NCBI GenBank assembly: GCA_001599815.1
Contig: BCIA01000006.1
Coordinates: 3,722,961 to 3,786,960, forward strand
DNA from: Furcasterigmium furcatum
Lineage: Eukaryota; Ascomycota; Sordariomycetes; Glomerellales; Plectosphaerellaceae
Direction of reading: 5' to 3'
Length of the DNA: 64,000 nucleotides
Below the pieces are notes generated by a model. That model was not told the DNA's origin. It saw only the letters and a program-made list of their open reading frames with translations, and did no database searches. Of this stretch, positions 10,424 to 22,193 are shown piece by piece; the stretch's first letter is position 1, and each line of letters starts with the position of its first letter. The translations under genes and the position numbers were made by a program.

Positions 10424-13400
10424 TGTCGTAGATGATTGGGATCCTGATGTCCTGGAGAGCAGAAACATCCAACTGAGGGTCAGATGCTCGCCTCTTTATA
10501 CTTCTCGACATGCCATATGCCCACGTTCTCCCCTCATCGACCCGGACCCCAAGTCGGATTCTCGGACCTCAGCACCTGAGCTTCCGACCCAACAGCGAAG
10601 TGCCCAGCCTCGTGGGCAGAGACTCGGCGTCCTCATCTGGGTCTCAGTCCTGGGTTACCCCTCACATGGCGATGTCGGCATGCCGTGAGACTGCCTTGAG
10701 CATGCCACCCTTTACGCCCGATCAAGTTGAGATAATACGAGTATGAGGTTGCCGAGACTTGAACCCTGAGGCTCTGTGGATCAGAATCCATGGCAATTCG
10801 TGTGGTTTGGAGACTTGGCTTCAGTTTCAACGACGAAAGAAGCCGGTTGCAGGCTTGGTATTGAGTTCTGTGCCTCAGTCAAGAGGCTCAGTCGTGATCG
10901 CAGCTGTTTGTCGACGCCCCGGTGTCAGAAGGCATTCCGGGCCGTCGCAGTCTGACGCTCGAAGTTCCGGGAGAAGAAGACGTGAATGGTGGCGTCAGGG
11001 GTGAGATCTCTCAGCATGCCTGTGAGTGCCAGCAAGGTACCAGGCAGGTGTCAGTGTTGTGAGGTTGAAGGCGAGGAAACCAGGGTCATGGCAGCAAGAT
11101 AGCTGAATGAATGCACAAGAGAGCTGGATGGCGGTGAACCATGGTGCCTGTATGGGCGGCACTGGGATCACACCGGTATGCGTGGATGCAGAATGCTGCA
11201 AGGGTACAGGAGAGCTTCTGCATGGCTGGCTGTCATGCTACCCTGCTCTGATGCCGTGGCATCTGACCATGGTGCGTGTTCCAAGACGACCTTCTTGATA
11301 CGTACAAGCTTTATCGTGAATTGGTGCGAGCCGAATGCTGATAGATGCATCCAGTCCAAGCTGCGAGTGACTCGGCCAGCGCACCCATAGGATTTTGTTG
11401 CTTGTACAGTCGGAGTTTTGTCAGCCCGTGTATTCGTCGGGGAAGACCAAAATGCCCGGCGACGGAGCAAGTTACTCGGCTCGTACAGCAAGGCAGCGAG
11501 CAACAGGGGCCCTATGCGCCAAGTTCGCGAGTCCCAACAACCTGTTCGTCGCCAAGGGCCGAGCCATTGGCCAACCCACGCTCCGCAGGGGAAGGAGATT
11601 CATCAGTGGCGCAATTCAGCACATTCGGTGACTGCTGCAGACCGAGATGCGCGGGATGTGAGCAGCCAAGAGCGCCTCATCCTTGTCGCCGTTGACATCG
11701 TGGTGGGGGCAGACCGGGGGTGGCTGGCACCATGTCCTGTCTGCTGAAGGACTTCCAGGGGAATGCTCGGTGAGGCAGTCCTTACGATGTTCATCTCCTG
11801 AGCAGGACGTGCTGGATCGACGTGCGTTTTGTGTTTCCGACGTTATCAATATCGAGATATGGAGCATCAACGTGTTGCCGGGACGTTGCCGGCACCGAGG
11901 TAGCAGCCGCCCCTTGGCCATGTCCGAAGGTAGGATCCCGCCCAGGAAGCCCACTTGGACCCTGGCCCATGGTGTCGGATGGCCGCCGTTGTTCAATATC
12001 TGCAGGGCGAGAGACATGCTCGGACAAGACTCAGTGCGTCGGCGACCACGCGTCCAATCGGAACCGAAGCACTAGCCTTGTGCCGCAGAGGCACGGAGGC
12101 TGCCGAGGCTGGTTATGGGCTCTAGAACTTGAGGTGGCGCTGCGAGTGCCTTGATACGGAACCGAAGTCCTCGAATCCGATGCCTCCAGCCGCGTCCCGC
12201 CGTGCCTCACGCCACGTACGCCTTCTGATGAACTTCTCTGACAATCTGGTCATTCACCGGCTGCTGTGCTCCCACGCGCCATCAGCGGCACAGCACGACA
12301 TCCTGGTCGTTGAGGGGCGTTGGCGTTGGAGATGAGCAGGCCGGCCAACCAACCATGTCAGGACCGGCAACCGAGTGCTCTGCAGCTGCATCGCTGACGG
12401 TTCTGCAAGAAAGCCTGGCGCTCGCCCACCCACAGCATCTTCTGGTTGACGAGTAACACTGGAAGAGGCCACACGCATGAACTTTGCAGGAGCCCGACTT
12501 ACACATGCCCCCAAGTTCCCGCAGTTGGGGCAGCGCGCACGTCGACGGGACCGGGCGGAACCGCACCCGAGCGGCCGGCATGCGGAAGGGTGGAGTCCGG
12601 CTTCCAGCCGCCACTCCCGATGCGCGGTCCTTGCCGACTCTGCCTCGACATCATCTCGCTTACACGCCGTTGGTCCTTCTGTCTAGGTTGTCTTTATGTA
12701 CCTGCTACCCACCTAGGCGGTTGTTGTTCTATTGTAAGTCGTCGACAGTTCTTCTTCTTCTTCTCGACACGTCGAAAGGTGCCTGGCCAGTTCGAGGGTT
12801 ACATGTATCAAGCGAATACGAATAAAGCATGGCGCTTGATTCTTACCCCCACGCTGCGCCGCTCTGCCTGTTCCCGAAGGATATGTGCCTTGGATGTGTC
12901 CTGGAGGGCGTGCCGAATGAGCCGGTAATTCCGTCAAGTTGACGGCTCTCGGTCTTTTCCTCATAACTGGGCAGAAACATATTATGCGTGCTGGTCAGTC
13001 CCAAACTTCCTATTCTTTTAAGAGGTGCGGTCGGCATCTAACATACAGCCCTACAAAAAGGGGCCGAGTCCCAACCATGAGCGGACCGTCTGGAAGCCCC
13101 TGGCCCAACCACCAGGACCGGGGCGACTTGAAAAGTAACATATGCCCCAACTAGGAAAGAAGCCAGCTCCTCTCAAAGTCTCAGTCTTACGGGCAGTCAT
13201 TGATCCGGCTGCCGTGGGTCCAGTTCTCCCAAAGAAAGGTCTTGGTATCCTTGGGTTGCACTGGCCGGAGGGACCCCAAGGATGCATGAGAGAATCACAT
13301 ACATGTTCGGGCCTCTCGGTAGCTTCAGGGCTCTTCATCTATGGATACGCTGGATGCACGTGTGAGTAGGAGTGTGCATTGCATGATCTGCGGCCTTGAT

Positions 13401-13974
13401 GATCAGGAGCATCGTGGCCACAGAGCCCCTTGCATGCAAATCGATCGGCACAAAAGCATCCTGGTATTTTTAGACTGGCATTAAGAAAGCCCCTGGAACA
13501 GTTTTGATTCTTCTTCTGAGAATAAGTCCTGCCCAGAGGAGGGCATTTTGTCCGACGGTGTTGGGTCAACACGGTTTGTGTTGTCCGTCCTCTCGAGTCA
13601 TGCTTGTGACCCGTGCATCGCGATTCCTGGTGTTGGCCATGGTAAGCTGCTGGTAACTATGAGGCGGATGAGGTGAATACGGAGCGCCGCGAGTCCAGTT
13701 CGGGGAGGCATCATCATCGATGTCAGCTATGCAGAATATTGGGGCTATCATGATGACAACTTCGGGATAAACGTCTGGAAAGGGCAAGTCATGGCATGGG
13801 TTTGCGGACTCTGTGGCTTCTCGCACATGGACCAAACGGCTGGGAATGGGGTTGTCTTCGTGTCAATTCAGTAAGGTAGAGTTCTAGTCGGAGCACCGAC
13901 ATGCTACGTCCGTCCGCGACGGTACAACAGGATGCAGCTGTATCTAGCTACCCGCTGTTAGGAACCTTGTTATA
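10424..13974. other. Gene-poor region, no gene recognised
   Basis: About 3.5 kb. Frames up to ~160 codons occur on both strands but overlap heavily and encode unstructured Arg/Ser/Pro-rich peptides, as expected by chance in GC-rich DNA. The first few hundred bases are the subtilase promoter. A (ttc)n tract is near 12750-12766. No transposase, reverse transcriptase or tRNA-like signature was seen. Confidence 0.45.
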
Positions 13975-14749
13975 CTAACCGCCAATCAACCAGTAAAACG
14001 GATGTTTAAGAGGCGAGACCCTGTAACCCGAGTTACAACGCACATCTCCCCAGGCCCCAACCCTCCACTTGCCGGAGAATTGGCGCTGGTACTTCCGTAG
14101 GGACTCTGCGGCCAGATATAGGATATCGTTTGTGCCAACGTAGCCTTGACGGTATTGCTCGGTCAACTTCATGGAGAAGTGAGCATTCGTGCCCTGGTCA
14201 TTGCCCGCGGTAATAAAGCGTTGCCGGTCGGGTTGGTTAGACCTTATGAAAAAGCCGCCATTTGTACCTGAGAGCCAGCTCGCAATCTCGTGCACGCTGC
14301 CAGTAGTGGGCGAGTCCTTGGTCGTATCTTCCTTCCAGCCGAAGCTACGGCATGAGTCCCGCTGCCTTTTTGAATCAAAGCCAGACGCCCACAAGTTGGC
14401 GCCTAATACGTGAGTTGGCGGGTGCGGCACTGGGGGTTTCCTCGAAGCTGTTATCAACCCAGATGGCGATATCATCGCCGTCGGCACGTCGGATAAGAGC
14501 GTGTTTAAACACTATATAACTGGGTTAGCTAAGAACTTTATCTTAGAGAGAGACCCACTGACTCTCTGTCACGTTGACTCCATGCATTCCAGCCAGCTCC
14601 ACGTCGCGCGGGGTGAGAACCGAATCACGCTTGAAGACGATAGTCTCAATATGCCCCGCGTCGTATTGAGTATCGTGAAGAGACTAGCCGCTAGCCACTA
14701 TCAGGGCGGCAGCAACCATTGCGGCAAGTAAAACAGACAATTGCATCAT
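13975..14749 (-). pseudogene. Ecp2/Hce2-like small secreted protein, disrupted
   Basis: A decayed secreted-protein gene. From 14749 a good signal peptide is encoded (MMQLSVLLAAMVAAALIVASG), but codon 22 is TAG (14686-14684). The same frame then continues sensibly (SLHDTQYDAGHIETIVFKRD) to a consensus donor at 14562; a 51-bp intron (14562-14512) leads into MFKHALIRRADGDDIAIWVD. Around 14400 the frame is lost by one base; the next frame carries the body of the protein (DSCRSFGWKED, a YVGTNDILYLAAESL segment, WRVGAWGDVRC) to a stop at 13975. The D-I-(x)n-S-(x)n-GxWG-x-C ending is reminiscent of the Ecp2-effector (Hce2) domain; this is a pattern match by eye. Two lesions make a pseudogene likely, but an unusual intron or sequencing error could explain the shift. 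Confidence 0.5.
14512..14562 (-). other. Predicted intron in the Ecp2-like pseudogene
   Basis: A 51-bp intron with donor gtcagt and acceptor atatag. It joins GAG-A to TG-TTT and keeps the frame, showing that the locus was once a spliced gene. Confidence 0.5.
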
Positions 14750-15682
14750 GAGAGCGTGTGGGAGTGTGTGATTTTCGAGGTGCTCAGCGATACGTAGAAC
14801 AGGAAGCAGACAGGAGAGCAGAGGGCATCCCAGTTAAATACTCGAGAGATACCACATGTGAGGACTAAATGAGAGAGAATGTGACAGCCCAGGATGCAGT
14901 ACCTTTCACGGCAGCCGTCGCCGCTATTGCGTCGGGGGTCCGGAACACTGCCCAGACCGGGAAAGGCTCGAGATCAGTGTTGACATACATACACTTAATC
15001 CTCAACTCAGAACTTGATTGGCATATTGATGGAGCTCGTATTAGAGAGACACAGAGACGCATCTGTGGCATGAGGCAGCTGTGGTATGAGGCAGCTGTGG
15101 TATGAGGCAGCTGTGGTATGAGGCAGCTGTGGTATGAGGCATTAATAGCACACTGAGGCACCTGTGTATATTGGATGGTTGCAATGTAGCCCTCACGCTA
15201 GATCAGTCGCCAGAATGAAGGGCAGACGCAGTCAAGCAGTAGTGTGAGGAGATGAACCAGTTGATTCGGGAGACAACTCGGACTTTGACAACCGACAGAA
15301 GCTTGATGGATCAAACCTCATTACGGTCCAACTAGGGCTGTTCCTGAACCTGTTCCTGAGTGATGCACGTGTTCAACGCCTGCCGATGTAGTCATCCTGC
15401 CGTGCGAGTCTAAAAGCTTCTGCAGGAACGAGTGGAAGAGAAAGTCTTTTTGAGGCATAACATGAATATCTCAGTTGACACTCGCCGTCTATGGTATTAA
15501 GAGTCAAACGCCAACGCCGTCCAGTCCTGTCCGATCTAGAAGTCTATCTAGTCTTGTTTTCCCCAGGTATCATCGTCATTATCGCATGTGCTTTTCGTGG
15601 CCGATCAAGTTCCGCAAGTTCCGAATCCCCCAGAGTCCCGCATTTGAGCAAGTCCCAGTAATTATTAGGCCAGGAAGCCCTC
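14750..15682. other. Intergenic with a short tandem repeat
   Basis: About 930 bp without a credible gene. It contains the 16-bp tandem repeat at 15071-15141 and is less GC-rich than its surroundings. Confidence 0.5.
15071..15141. repeat. 16-bp tandem repeat, ~4.4 copies
   Basis: Four perfect copies of tgaggcagctgtggta followed by a partial copy (tgaggca). It is non-coding and embedded in lower-GC intergenic DNA. Perfect identity between copies suggests recent slippage. Confidence 0.95.
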
Positions 15683-16942
15683 CTAGACCATGAAGCCGTC
15701 CTCGGTCAGGATCTCGGTCACGGCCTCCCTGACGTCCTTCGCAAAGCGGGTGGGAATGTGCGCGGGCGTGGTGCCGGCAACGTAGACGCCCGTCTCGAGA
15801 AGGACGCTCTTCCACTGGTAGCCGAGGCGCGAGACGTAGGAGTTGGCACCGACGATGTCGCTCTCGGGGTTGTCGCCGATCATCCAGACGGTCGAGATCT
15901 CGCGGACACGGCGGGGCTGCTGCGTCTTACGCAGGGTGATGGTCGTCGTGGTCTGGCTGACCTCCTCGGCGATCTCGATGTCCTTGACCTCTGCGAGAAG
16001 CTCGACCTCGCTGGTGGTCGTATTACGCTCATTCCAGCGAGAGAGAGCGCCCTCGCCGAACTCGTAAGTGAGCTCGGTCGGTTTGCCGCAGGTTTGGTGG
16101 ATCAGGTCGGCACCGGAAGTGGCGCGGGACCAGACGCCCTGCAGGGCAGAAAGGAATGCTCCCTGGGCGAGGCGAGGAACGGGAGCTTGAGTGGCCCATT
16201 CGAAGTCGGGGTTGCAGAAGTACAGCATGGGCTGGCCGTCTTGCAGGTAACCGTTGTTCGGGAGAGTAGCATCGCCGTTCTTGGCGCTACGAGGGGACGA
16301 GAGGACCCCGCCGGTGGAAAGGAGGAGGTCCAGGGTGACCTGGATGTCGAGCATCCAGTCGCGCGGGGAGGACCAGACAAGGATGGCCGCGATCGGAGTC
16401 TCGCGGGGAGACAGGAGCTGGGGGACCTCGGGCTCATCGTCGCTGGGGTCACTCTCGCTGTCGTAGGGTGAGGGCAAGGGGCCGTGAGTGGCGCGGGGTC
16501 CCTTTCGGCCGAACTTGACGTGGTGGTCATGGGTCATCTCGGGGAAAGGATGGATGGCCGGCATGTCGGCGTAGAGATCGGACGAAGTGACGACGTGCTT
16601 GAAACCGTACGCGTGCGCGACATTGCGAATCTGGTCGCCCTGGCCACCGAGGACGAGGATGGGCTTGTCGGCGTAGAGCTTGACAAGGTTGTGATAGGGG
16701 GTGTGAGACTGGACGAACTGGCGCTTGTCCAGCGTGGGAATCTCGAGACGCAGACCAAGGCGAGCGACGTGAGCCTCCTCAGTGAGGCCGCCTCCGTTGG
16801 TGAGGAAGATGAAAGGGACATCAAGGCCCTGAAGAAGCTCAATGGTCTCCTTGGCGCCGGGGATGGGGTTCTTGCCTTTGACAAGGACACCGTCAATGTC
16901 AAAGACGAAGGCAGGGGTGCTGCCGCGCTCGAGGGCGGGCAT
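15683..16942 (-). CDS. HAD-superfamily hydrolase, HDHD5/CECR5-like
   Basis: From the ATG at 16942 (MPALERG) to TAG at 15683 gives 419 residues. HAD motif I is FVFDIDGVLVKGKNPIPGA, motif II is FLTNGGG, and motif IV is MIGDNPESDIVGAN, the layout of the mitochondrial CECR5/HDHD5 group (yeast YKR070W). Substrate is not settled for this family. An unusual acidic Ser/Asp/Glu insertion (SESDPSDDEPEVP) and a second Thr-rich loop separate the core motifs. The frame stays open upstream to an acceptor-like site (ccccag) at 17014-17016, so an additional 5' exon, possibly coding a mitochondrial presequence, is likely; I could not place it with confidence. The ATG used here is therefore a minimum. Confidence 0.85.
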   Translation of the reverse strand: MPALERGSTPAFVFDIDGVLVKGKNPIPGAKETIELLQGLDVPFIFLTNGGGLTEEAHVARLGLRLEIPTLDKRQFVQSHTPYHNLVKLYADKPILVLGGQGDQIRNVAHAYGFKHVVTSSDLYADMPAIHPFPEMTHDHHVKFGRKGPRATHGPLPSPYDSESDPSDDEPEVPQLLSPRETPIAAILVWSSPRDWMLDIQVTLDLLLSTGGVLSSPRSAKNGDATLPNNGYLQDGQPMLYFCNPDFEWATQAPVPRLAQGAFLSALQGVWSRATSGADLIHQTCGKPTELTYEFGEGALSRWNERNTTTSEVELLAEVKDIEIAEEVSQTTTTITLRKTQQPRRVREISTVWMIGDNPESDIVGANSYVSRLGYQWKSVLLETGVYVAGTTPAHIPTRFAKDVREAVTEILTEDGFMV

Positions 16943-19686
16943 CGTTGCAGCCTCAGGGGCGAGATCAGGCGACAAACGGGACTGGAGATGGGGATTCTTT
17001 TCCCGGGGCGAATCTGGGGGGACGGTCAGTCATTGCGGCTTTATACAGGACAAATGCCGAAAGCGGCAGAGGAGATTAGGTGCTCAGGGTTGTATCGCGA
17101 TAGGCGACTCGGCAGGCTTCCCGATCTCGGTGTGTGGATGCAGGGGGAGACTCACGCAGAAGAGCCGCTTATCGTGGCGGTGAATGCGGCTGCTCGGAGG
17201 ACGATCCGAGGTGTGTGCGTGAGGGGATGGAATAGAATGGTCCGTGATCGAGTTGGTGTTTTGGCTGGCTGGTCAGTCAGAAGAGTGTCGCGAGACGCGG
17301 CTCGCCTCGAGAGCAGGAATATTAATGCCCACAGAGAGGAACCCGTGGTACGCCCGCACAACCCGATAGGACCGAAACCACAAGGAGTCAGGGGCCACAA
17401 TCACCAACCTGAGGCGAGAAGTGAACGGTATCTGCACGATAGCACGCCAAAGCAGCTAAGAAAGGGACAATGTCGGAAGAACAAGGTACGAAGGCCCAAA
17501 GAGGCTTATCGGCGTCGAGTTGCGGGCTGAGTTGAAGCTCGATAAGGGGTGAAGGGGTGTGGCGCGGCGAAAATATCCGAGTTCTTCGCATGTGAATAAG
17601 ACAATCCGTCCCGGGAAAAGCCGTAAGGCGCGATAAGGCGTGCTGTTCGCCCTGGCAATGGCGATTGAGAGGCAGGAACGCTGAACTGATCTGAAATGGA
17701 CGCGCCGCTCGCGTAGTTTTGGCGAACAAAACAGGTGGTCAAGGCGCCGGAGAGTTGGGACGGACAATGAAATTATGAAAGGGGTAAATCCGACGCGTTG
17801 TTGTTGCTGGGCCAGGCTTTGCCTTTCGAGCGCGAGCCTCTATTCACACACATACACATCCATGGATGTACAAAGGGGAGCTTCATCTGAGAGTGTTACA
17901 GTGAATAATCAAGTCCTAGTACTGGTTGATGGTCTGGAGACGACATGAAGCATAGTAGTCCATCTCCAATATCAGATCCACGAGGAACAGCTTGAGCTTG
18001 GTACCTTAATTAACGGGAAAAGAAACCATGGCGGGGTTAGCAACGGGTAGACCCGAGAGGAACTGCCAGGAGGGCTTAGCTGGCCTTGTATCAGGCCTAG
18101 CCGCCTGAATTCTCCTCGGCTAGCACCTGTCAGTGCCCTTGTTAGGCCCAGCGTCTTGGCATCAGCGTGGCCCGCACATGCCTGTTGCTGGATGAAGATT
18201 CGCTGATCGATAAAGAAATAGTTTCTTTTTCAGCTGGAAGGACCGGACCTGACTCTTTCTGTAAGTAGGGCAGCGTTTTCACTGCAAGAATGGGCCAATC
18301 AAGTTGTCCAGCGGCTGACCCCTCCTCACTCTGCCGCAAACCCAGCGAGATACTAGAGCGGTGAGGGCTGTTTGAGGCTGGCAAACATCAGATCCTCAGC
18401 GCTAGATGTGCACCGAAAGGCAAAGGGGTTCGACTGGCTGATGCAACACCCCCAGCCTTCTTATGACACATGATGTCCTCTAGATTGACTCTCCGCTGAA
18501 CGGCGTTGTTGTCTGTGGTAAACCACTGGCCACTGCATCGCCTCCATGTTGAAAAACCACGTAGCTGGAAATTAGTACTGTAATACTATTTCAGCAATGC
18601 ACCTCAATGGTATGGGCCTCATTTTAAATGGAACACAGCAATAGACAATGTATGATTGAGTCTCTTCTCCACAGCGATTCGGAGATGAATGCCGACTACC
18701 ATTGGCATTATGGATCCAGGAGCTAATTAATACCTGCGGACGTTGTACATGTGGCGCAATATATGCAAAGTAAAAAGTCACGACTGACATCCATCACACT
18801 TGCAGATCATAAACCGGGGAGTGGGGAGGAAACATGTCACCAGCAGGGCGGATATTTCGCTCTCATCCCAAGAGAATCTAGACGCTGAGCTGACTAACTA
18901 GGCATATAAAGCAAAACGAACATGGTTGATCGAGCCCGTCGAAAGAGACGGAATCAGTAATACAGTTCCCCTTGGGCACCGACACCCCTCAGCCCTCTGT
19001 CTCTCACTCAGCCATTATGTGCAGGGACAGACCTTCGAGACGTGAAGCCTTAGCACGTCACGAACCGGAGATACGGCAATTGGAGCCCCAGTAGTGCTTA
19101 TTTCCATATGAGACTGTCCCACTGCCGACGCAGATCAATCTGGTGTGATCGTCGTCCAGGGCCAAGGTGCAGAGACCTTCAAGCGCCCCCTGGAGGAGGT
19201 CCTGATCATGATTGGCACAGCTCCTTGGAATCCTTCACGCCCTACTGAGGAGTCGGATTGACCTTTTCAGGCTCGATTTGCAGCCAGGCAACCAGGTGCC
19301 AGGTCGACTCCGTTCTCCCTACCCGGTGGAGATGGTGTGGGCGGATTCCTTGGAGGCCGTGAGCCCGTCAACCCGTCTGCGGTCGCCGGGGCACTTGACG
19401 ACTTAGCGCACCGCTTTTCAGGGGTTACGGCTTCATGATCCTTGGCCAGCACTCTGAGACGGCCGACAGGATCACCCCGGGTGTCTCGAAATTGTCAGAG
19501 CGCACCACAATGCTGGGCAGTGCCCTTGTTCCACCAGGTTCCTGATCTTCCTCCCTCCTCTCGTCTCGTCTTCTTGCCCTCCGAGATTCCATCAGCTTGA
19601 CCACGAAGGTCTCAGACCACCACAGGCACCAGAAGCTCAGACGATTCGACCCTCGCTCGGCCTCGAGACCACGACGATTGTGCGCC
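16943..19686. other. Intergenic, ~2.7 kb
   Basis: The first ~800 bp probably contain the 5' exon and promoter of the HAD gene; a minus-strand frame at 17729-17388 starting MFAKTTRAARPFQ has a presequence-like N-terminus but no convincing splice to 17013. The rest (17.8-19.6 kb) has no recognisable gene on either strand. Confidence 0.4.
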
Positions 19687-20614
19687 ATGCGGTTCAGCCC
19701 GTACACGACTTTTGCTGTGCTTGCGCTCGTCGCACGAGTATTCGCGCAGGACGACAGCGACGATGCGCAGGGCGTCACTTGCTTCGGCGTCAACGGCGCC
19801 GCATATCCCAACAACACGCGATGCGCCGGCTCGGGAACATGCTGCGGAATAGAGGCACAATGCACGCCGAACCGGCTCTGCAAGAACCCGGGGCAAGAAG
19901 AGAACATGTTCGTCCGCGGGCCGTGTGCCTTCGACCCCTACGACGAGAAGAAATGCGCATCCATCTGCGTGTACGGTGAGTGACCCTCCCAGCCTGGCAC
20001 AAATCAATGTTTCTCCTCATGAACTGACATGCCCTCTCCCAGACGAGAACGAGGATGGCGCCGCCTTCTTCTTCCCGCGCGTGGAGGTGTGCGATGACGG
20101 AAGCTTTTGCTGCAGCAACATCGCAGACTGCTGTGCTCGGGGACGGGGGACGTTCCTGGACACGAGGGGAAACATCATCGACGGGCCATCCACTGAATCG
20201 ACCTCAGACCAGTCCTCAGCACCAACACCACCACCAACTGCAGCCACTTCTGGGGGCTCACCCATACCTACCAGCGAAGAGGCCACAGGAGGGGGCACGG
20301 GAGGGGACGGGGCAGGGTCCGGAGACGATTCACATGTCGTCAAAGTTGCACTTGGCGTTGCCATTCCTGTCGTGGTGCTGTTGATTGCGTTCGGCGTTTG
20401 GTTCTACATCCGCAGGAGACGAAACGCAAGCCAGAAGCCCCAGGGCGACTCTCATCACGTCGAAGCGAAGGATGAGATGGCAGTGCCGCCACCAACGGGA
20501 ACAACAGGTTCGGAGCTCGACTCGCGCCCGAAAGTCGTGTACGAGATGGACGGCGGCTCGACACCGCACGCTCCGCAACAGCACGTGCCGCCACAGGAGC
20601 TTTCCAGTCGATGA
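19687..20614 (+). CDS. Cys-rich type I membrane protein
   Basis: Two exons, 19687-19975 and 20043-20614 (67-bp intron), encode 286 residues. Signal peptide MRFSPYTTFAVLALVARVFAQ; Cys-rich ectodomain with CFGVNGAAYPNNTRC, GTCCGIEAQC, CKNPG and, after the splice, VCDDGSFCC and DCC; Ser/Thr/Pro/Gly-rich stalk; one transmembrane helix (VALGVAIPVVVLLIAFGVWFY) followed by stop-transfer Arg residues; and a cytoplasmic tail of ~75 residues. The architecture (signal, Cys-rich head, stalk, one helix, short tail) is common in Pezizomycotina for surface or sensor-like proteins. No catalytic motif is visible. I recognise the architecture but no named family. Confidence 0.85.
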
Positions 20615-20973
20615 CGAGGGAGTTGAGGCAGGTGATGCCGGCCTGAGAAAAGCCGGACGTCCATGATTCGCATGTAACCGGCGGGTGACTGTTTGGCAAT
20701 CCAGCATGTCAACCAAGCACGGAATTGAGTTTGTTTTCCATATACTCGAGCGTATTCTTCAGCACTTGATGGTGCTGAAGCCCCTTTTACCCAAACGAAA
20801 TAGAATAAAAACTGCAATTTTCCCCATGAGTGTGACACCCTGACATACGTCCCCTGCCGGATCAACATAGTATCACAACAGGGATTCTGTCCCGGTCCAA
20901 AGTCCCGCCGCAGAAAATAACATCAAGAACGGTCAGCAGCATATTCACAGTCTACCAAATCTTGCCATGCCTA

Positions 20974-22193
20974 TCATGGAGCAATGTAGCAAGAAGCCTG
21001 GACGCATTGGCCAGAGGAACACTGCAACGGTTAGCTTTTGTCTCAATAATGGCCCATTGTTGGAGAGCAAGTCCTACGGAATTGCCACAACCCCCGCAGT
21101 TGCTTGGATCTGTGTATATGTTCTTGCACGAGCCCGAGCAGCAAGCTTGGTCCCCGGCGCACTGTACATCCTTCAGATTCTCTTCTCGCGAGAAAACTGG
21201 TTCAGGGTAAGGAAAACAAACCGATTTGCCGCAGCCTCCACAGTTGCCCCGGTCCTGCATGGTGTTGACGCACTGAGGTGCACTCGCGGTACCGCAGATG
21301 ACATATGGGTCTGGGCAATTATACTGACATTTCCCAGCTTTGCAGAGATAACCACCCTGGCACTGGGACGGAGATGAATGTCGTCAGTATCAAGTCACCA
21401 ACAGCAAGGACGATCGGAGACAAACCGTCGTGCCGCATGTTCCGCAATTCACATTGTCGATCTGGGTGTTCTTGCACACACCACTGCAGACTTGGCTTGG
21501 AGCAGAGCACTCGGGCGTGCATTTGCCTGCAGAGCAGGACTGGCCGGTCAGGCACTATGGATTTGAGTTGTTTTCAGTACCAGCCTCTGGACTAGGTATA
21601 GTAAGAATGTCTGGGACACAAACCTTGTTATTGCAACTCCCGCAATTATTAACGTCGCTCTGGAAGTTGTTGCACTGGGAATGGCATATCTTGGACCCAG
21701 TAGAGCCACAAGGAGAGCCTTCTCCGCCTCCTTGACAATGACCTCTGGAGCAAGTCTGGCCAGAGCCACACTGGGAGGACATTTGTTATTCCCAAGTAAG
21801 CCTTGCCAGGCAGATGAGGTACTCACAGGCTTGCCGCAGCCGCCGCAGTGAGAAGTGTCTGACTGTGTGTTGATGCAGATGTTGTCGCATTTCGACTTGG
21901 GCCAGATACATATGGGGATCGGGATGCATATCCCAAGTATGCAACCGTGGTTGGCAGGGCACTAGAAAAAGGGGGTCCATCAGCAGGCCTCGCCATGGCT
22001 TGGCAAGGGGTAAACAACGTACTGCATGCCCGCATCTGCCGCAGTTGCTCGTGTCAATAAGCAAGTTCTTGCCGTGGCAGGATGATGATTGTTGGTTCTG
22101 GGGCTGCACCTGTCTCTGTCTGTGTGCTACATGAGACAAGGCACCCTGCATCATGGTCAAGACCACGAGCAGTGTCAAGACTGTGGATCTCAT
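20974..22193 (-). CDS. Secreted STIG1-like multi-module Cys-rich protein
   Basis: Seven exons: 22193-22023, 21961-21827, 21770-21624, 21554-21426, 21362-21222, 21161-21078, 21021-20974, encoding 284 residues. Signal peptide MRSTVLTLLVVLTMMQGALS. The mature protein is a chain of six STIG1-type modules (NCGxCG-x2-C-x(n)-C-x-C): NCGRCG, HCGGCG, NCGSCN, NCGTCG, NCGGCG, NCGGCG. Every intron is phase 0 and lies exactly two codons after the NCGxCG hexapeptide; every following exon starts with a Cys codon. All six splices keep the frame, and exon lengths are all multiples of three (171, 135, 147, 129, 141, 84, 48). STIG1 proteins were first described in plant stigma; fungal members are secreted and poorly characterised. 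The gene is secure; its function is unknown. Confidence 0.88.

Noticed and set aside
17388..17729. Minus-strand ORF with presequence-like start, candidate 5' exon for the HAD gene
   Set aside because: No donor giving the right phase to 17013 could be defended.
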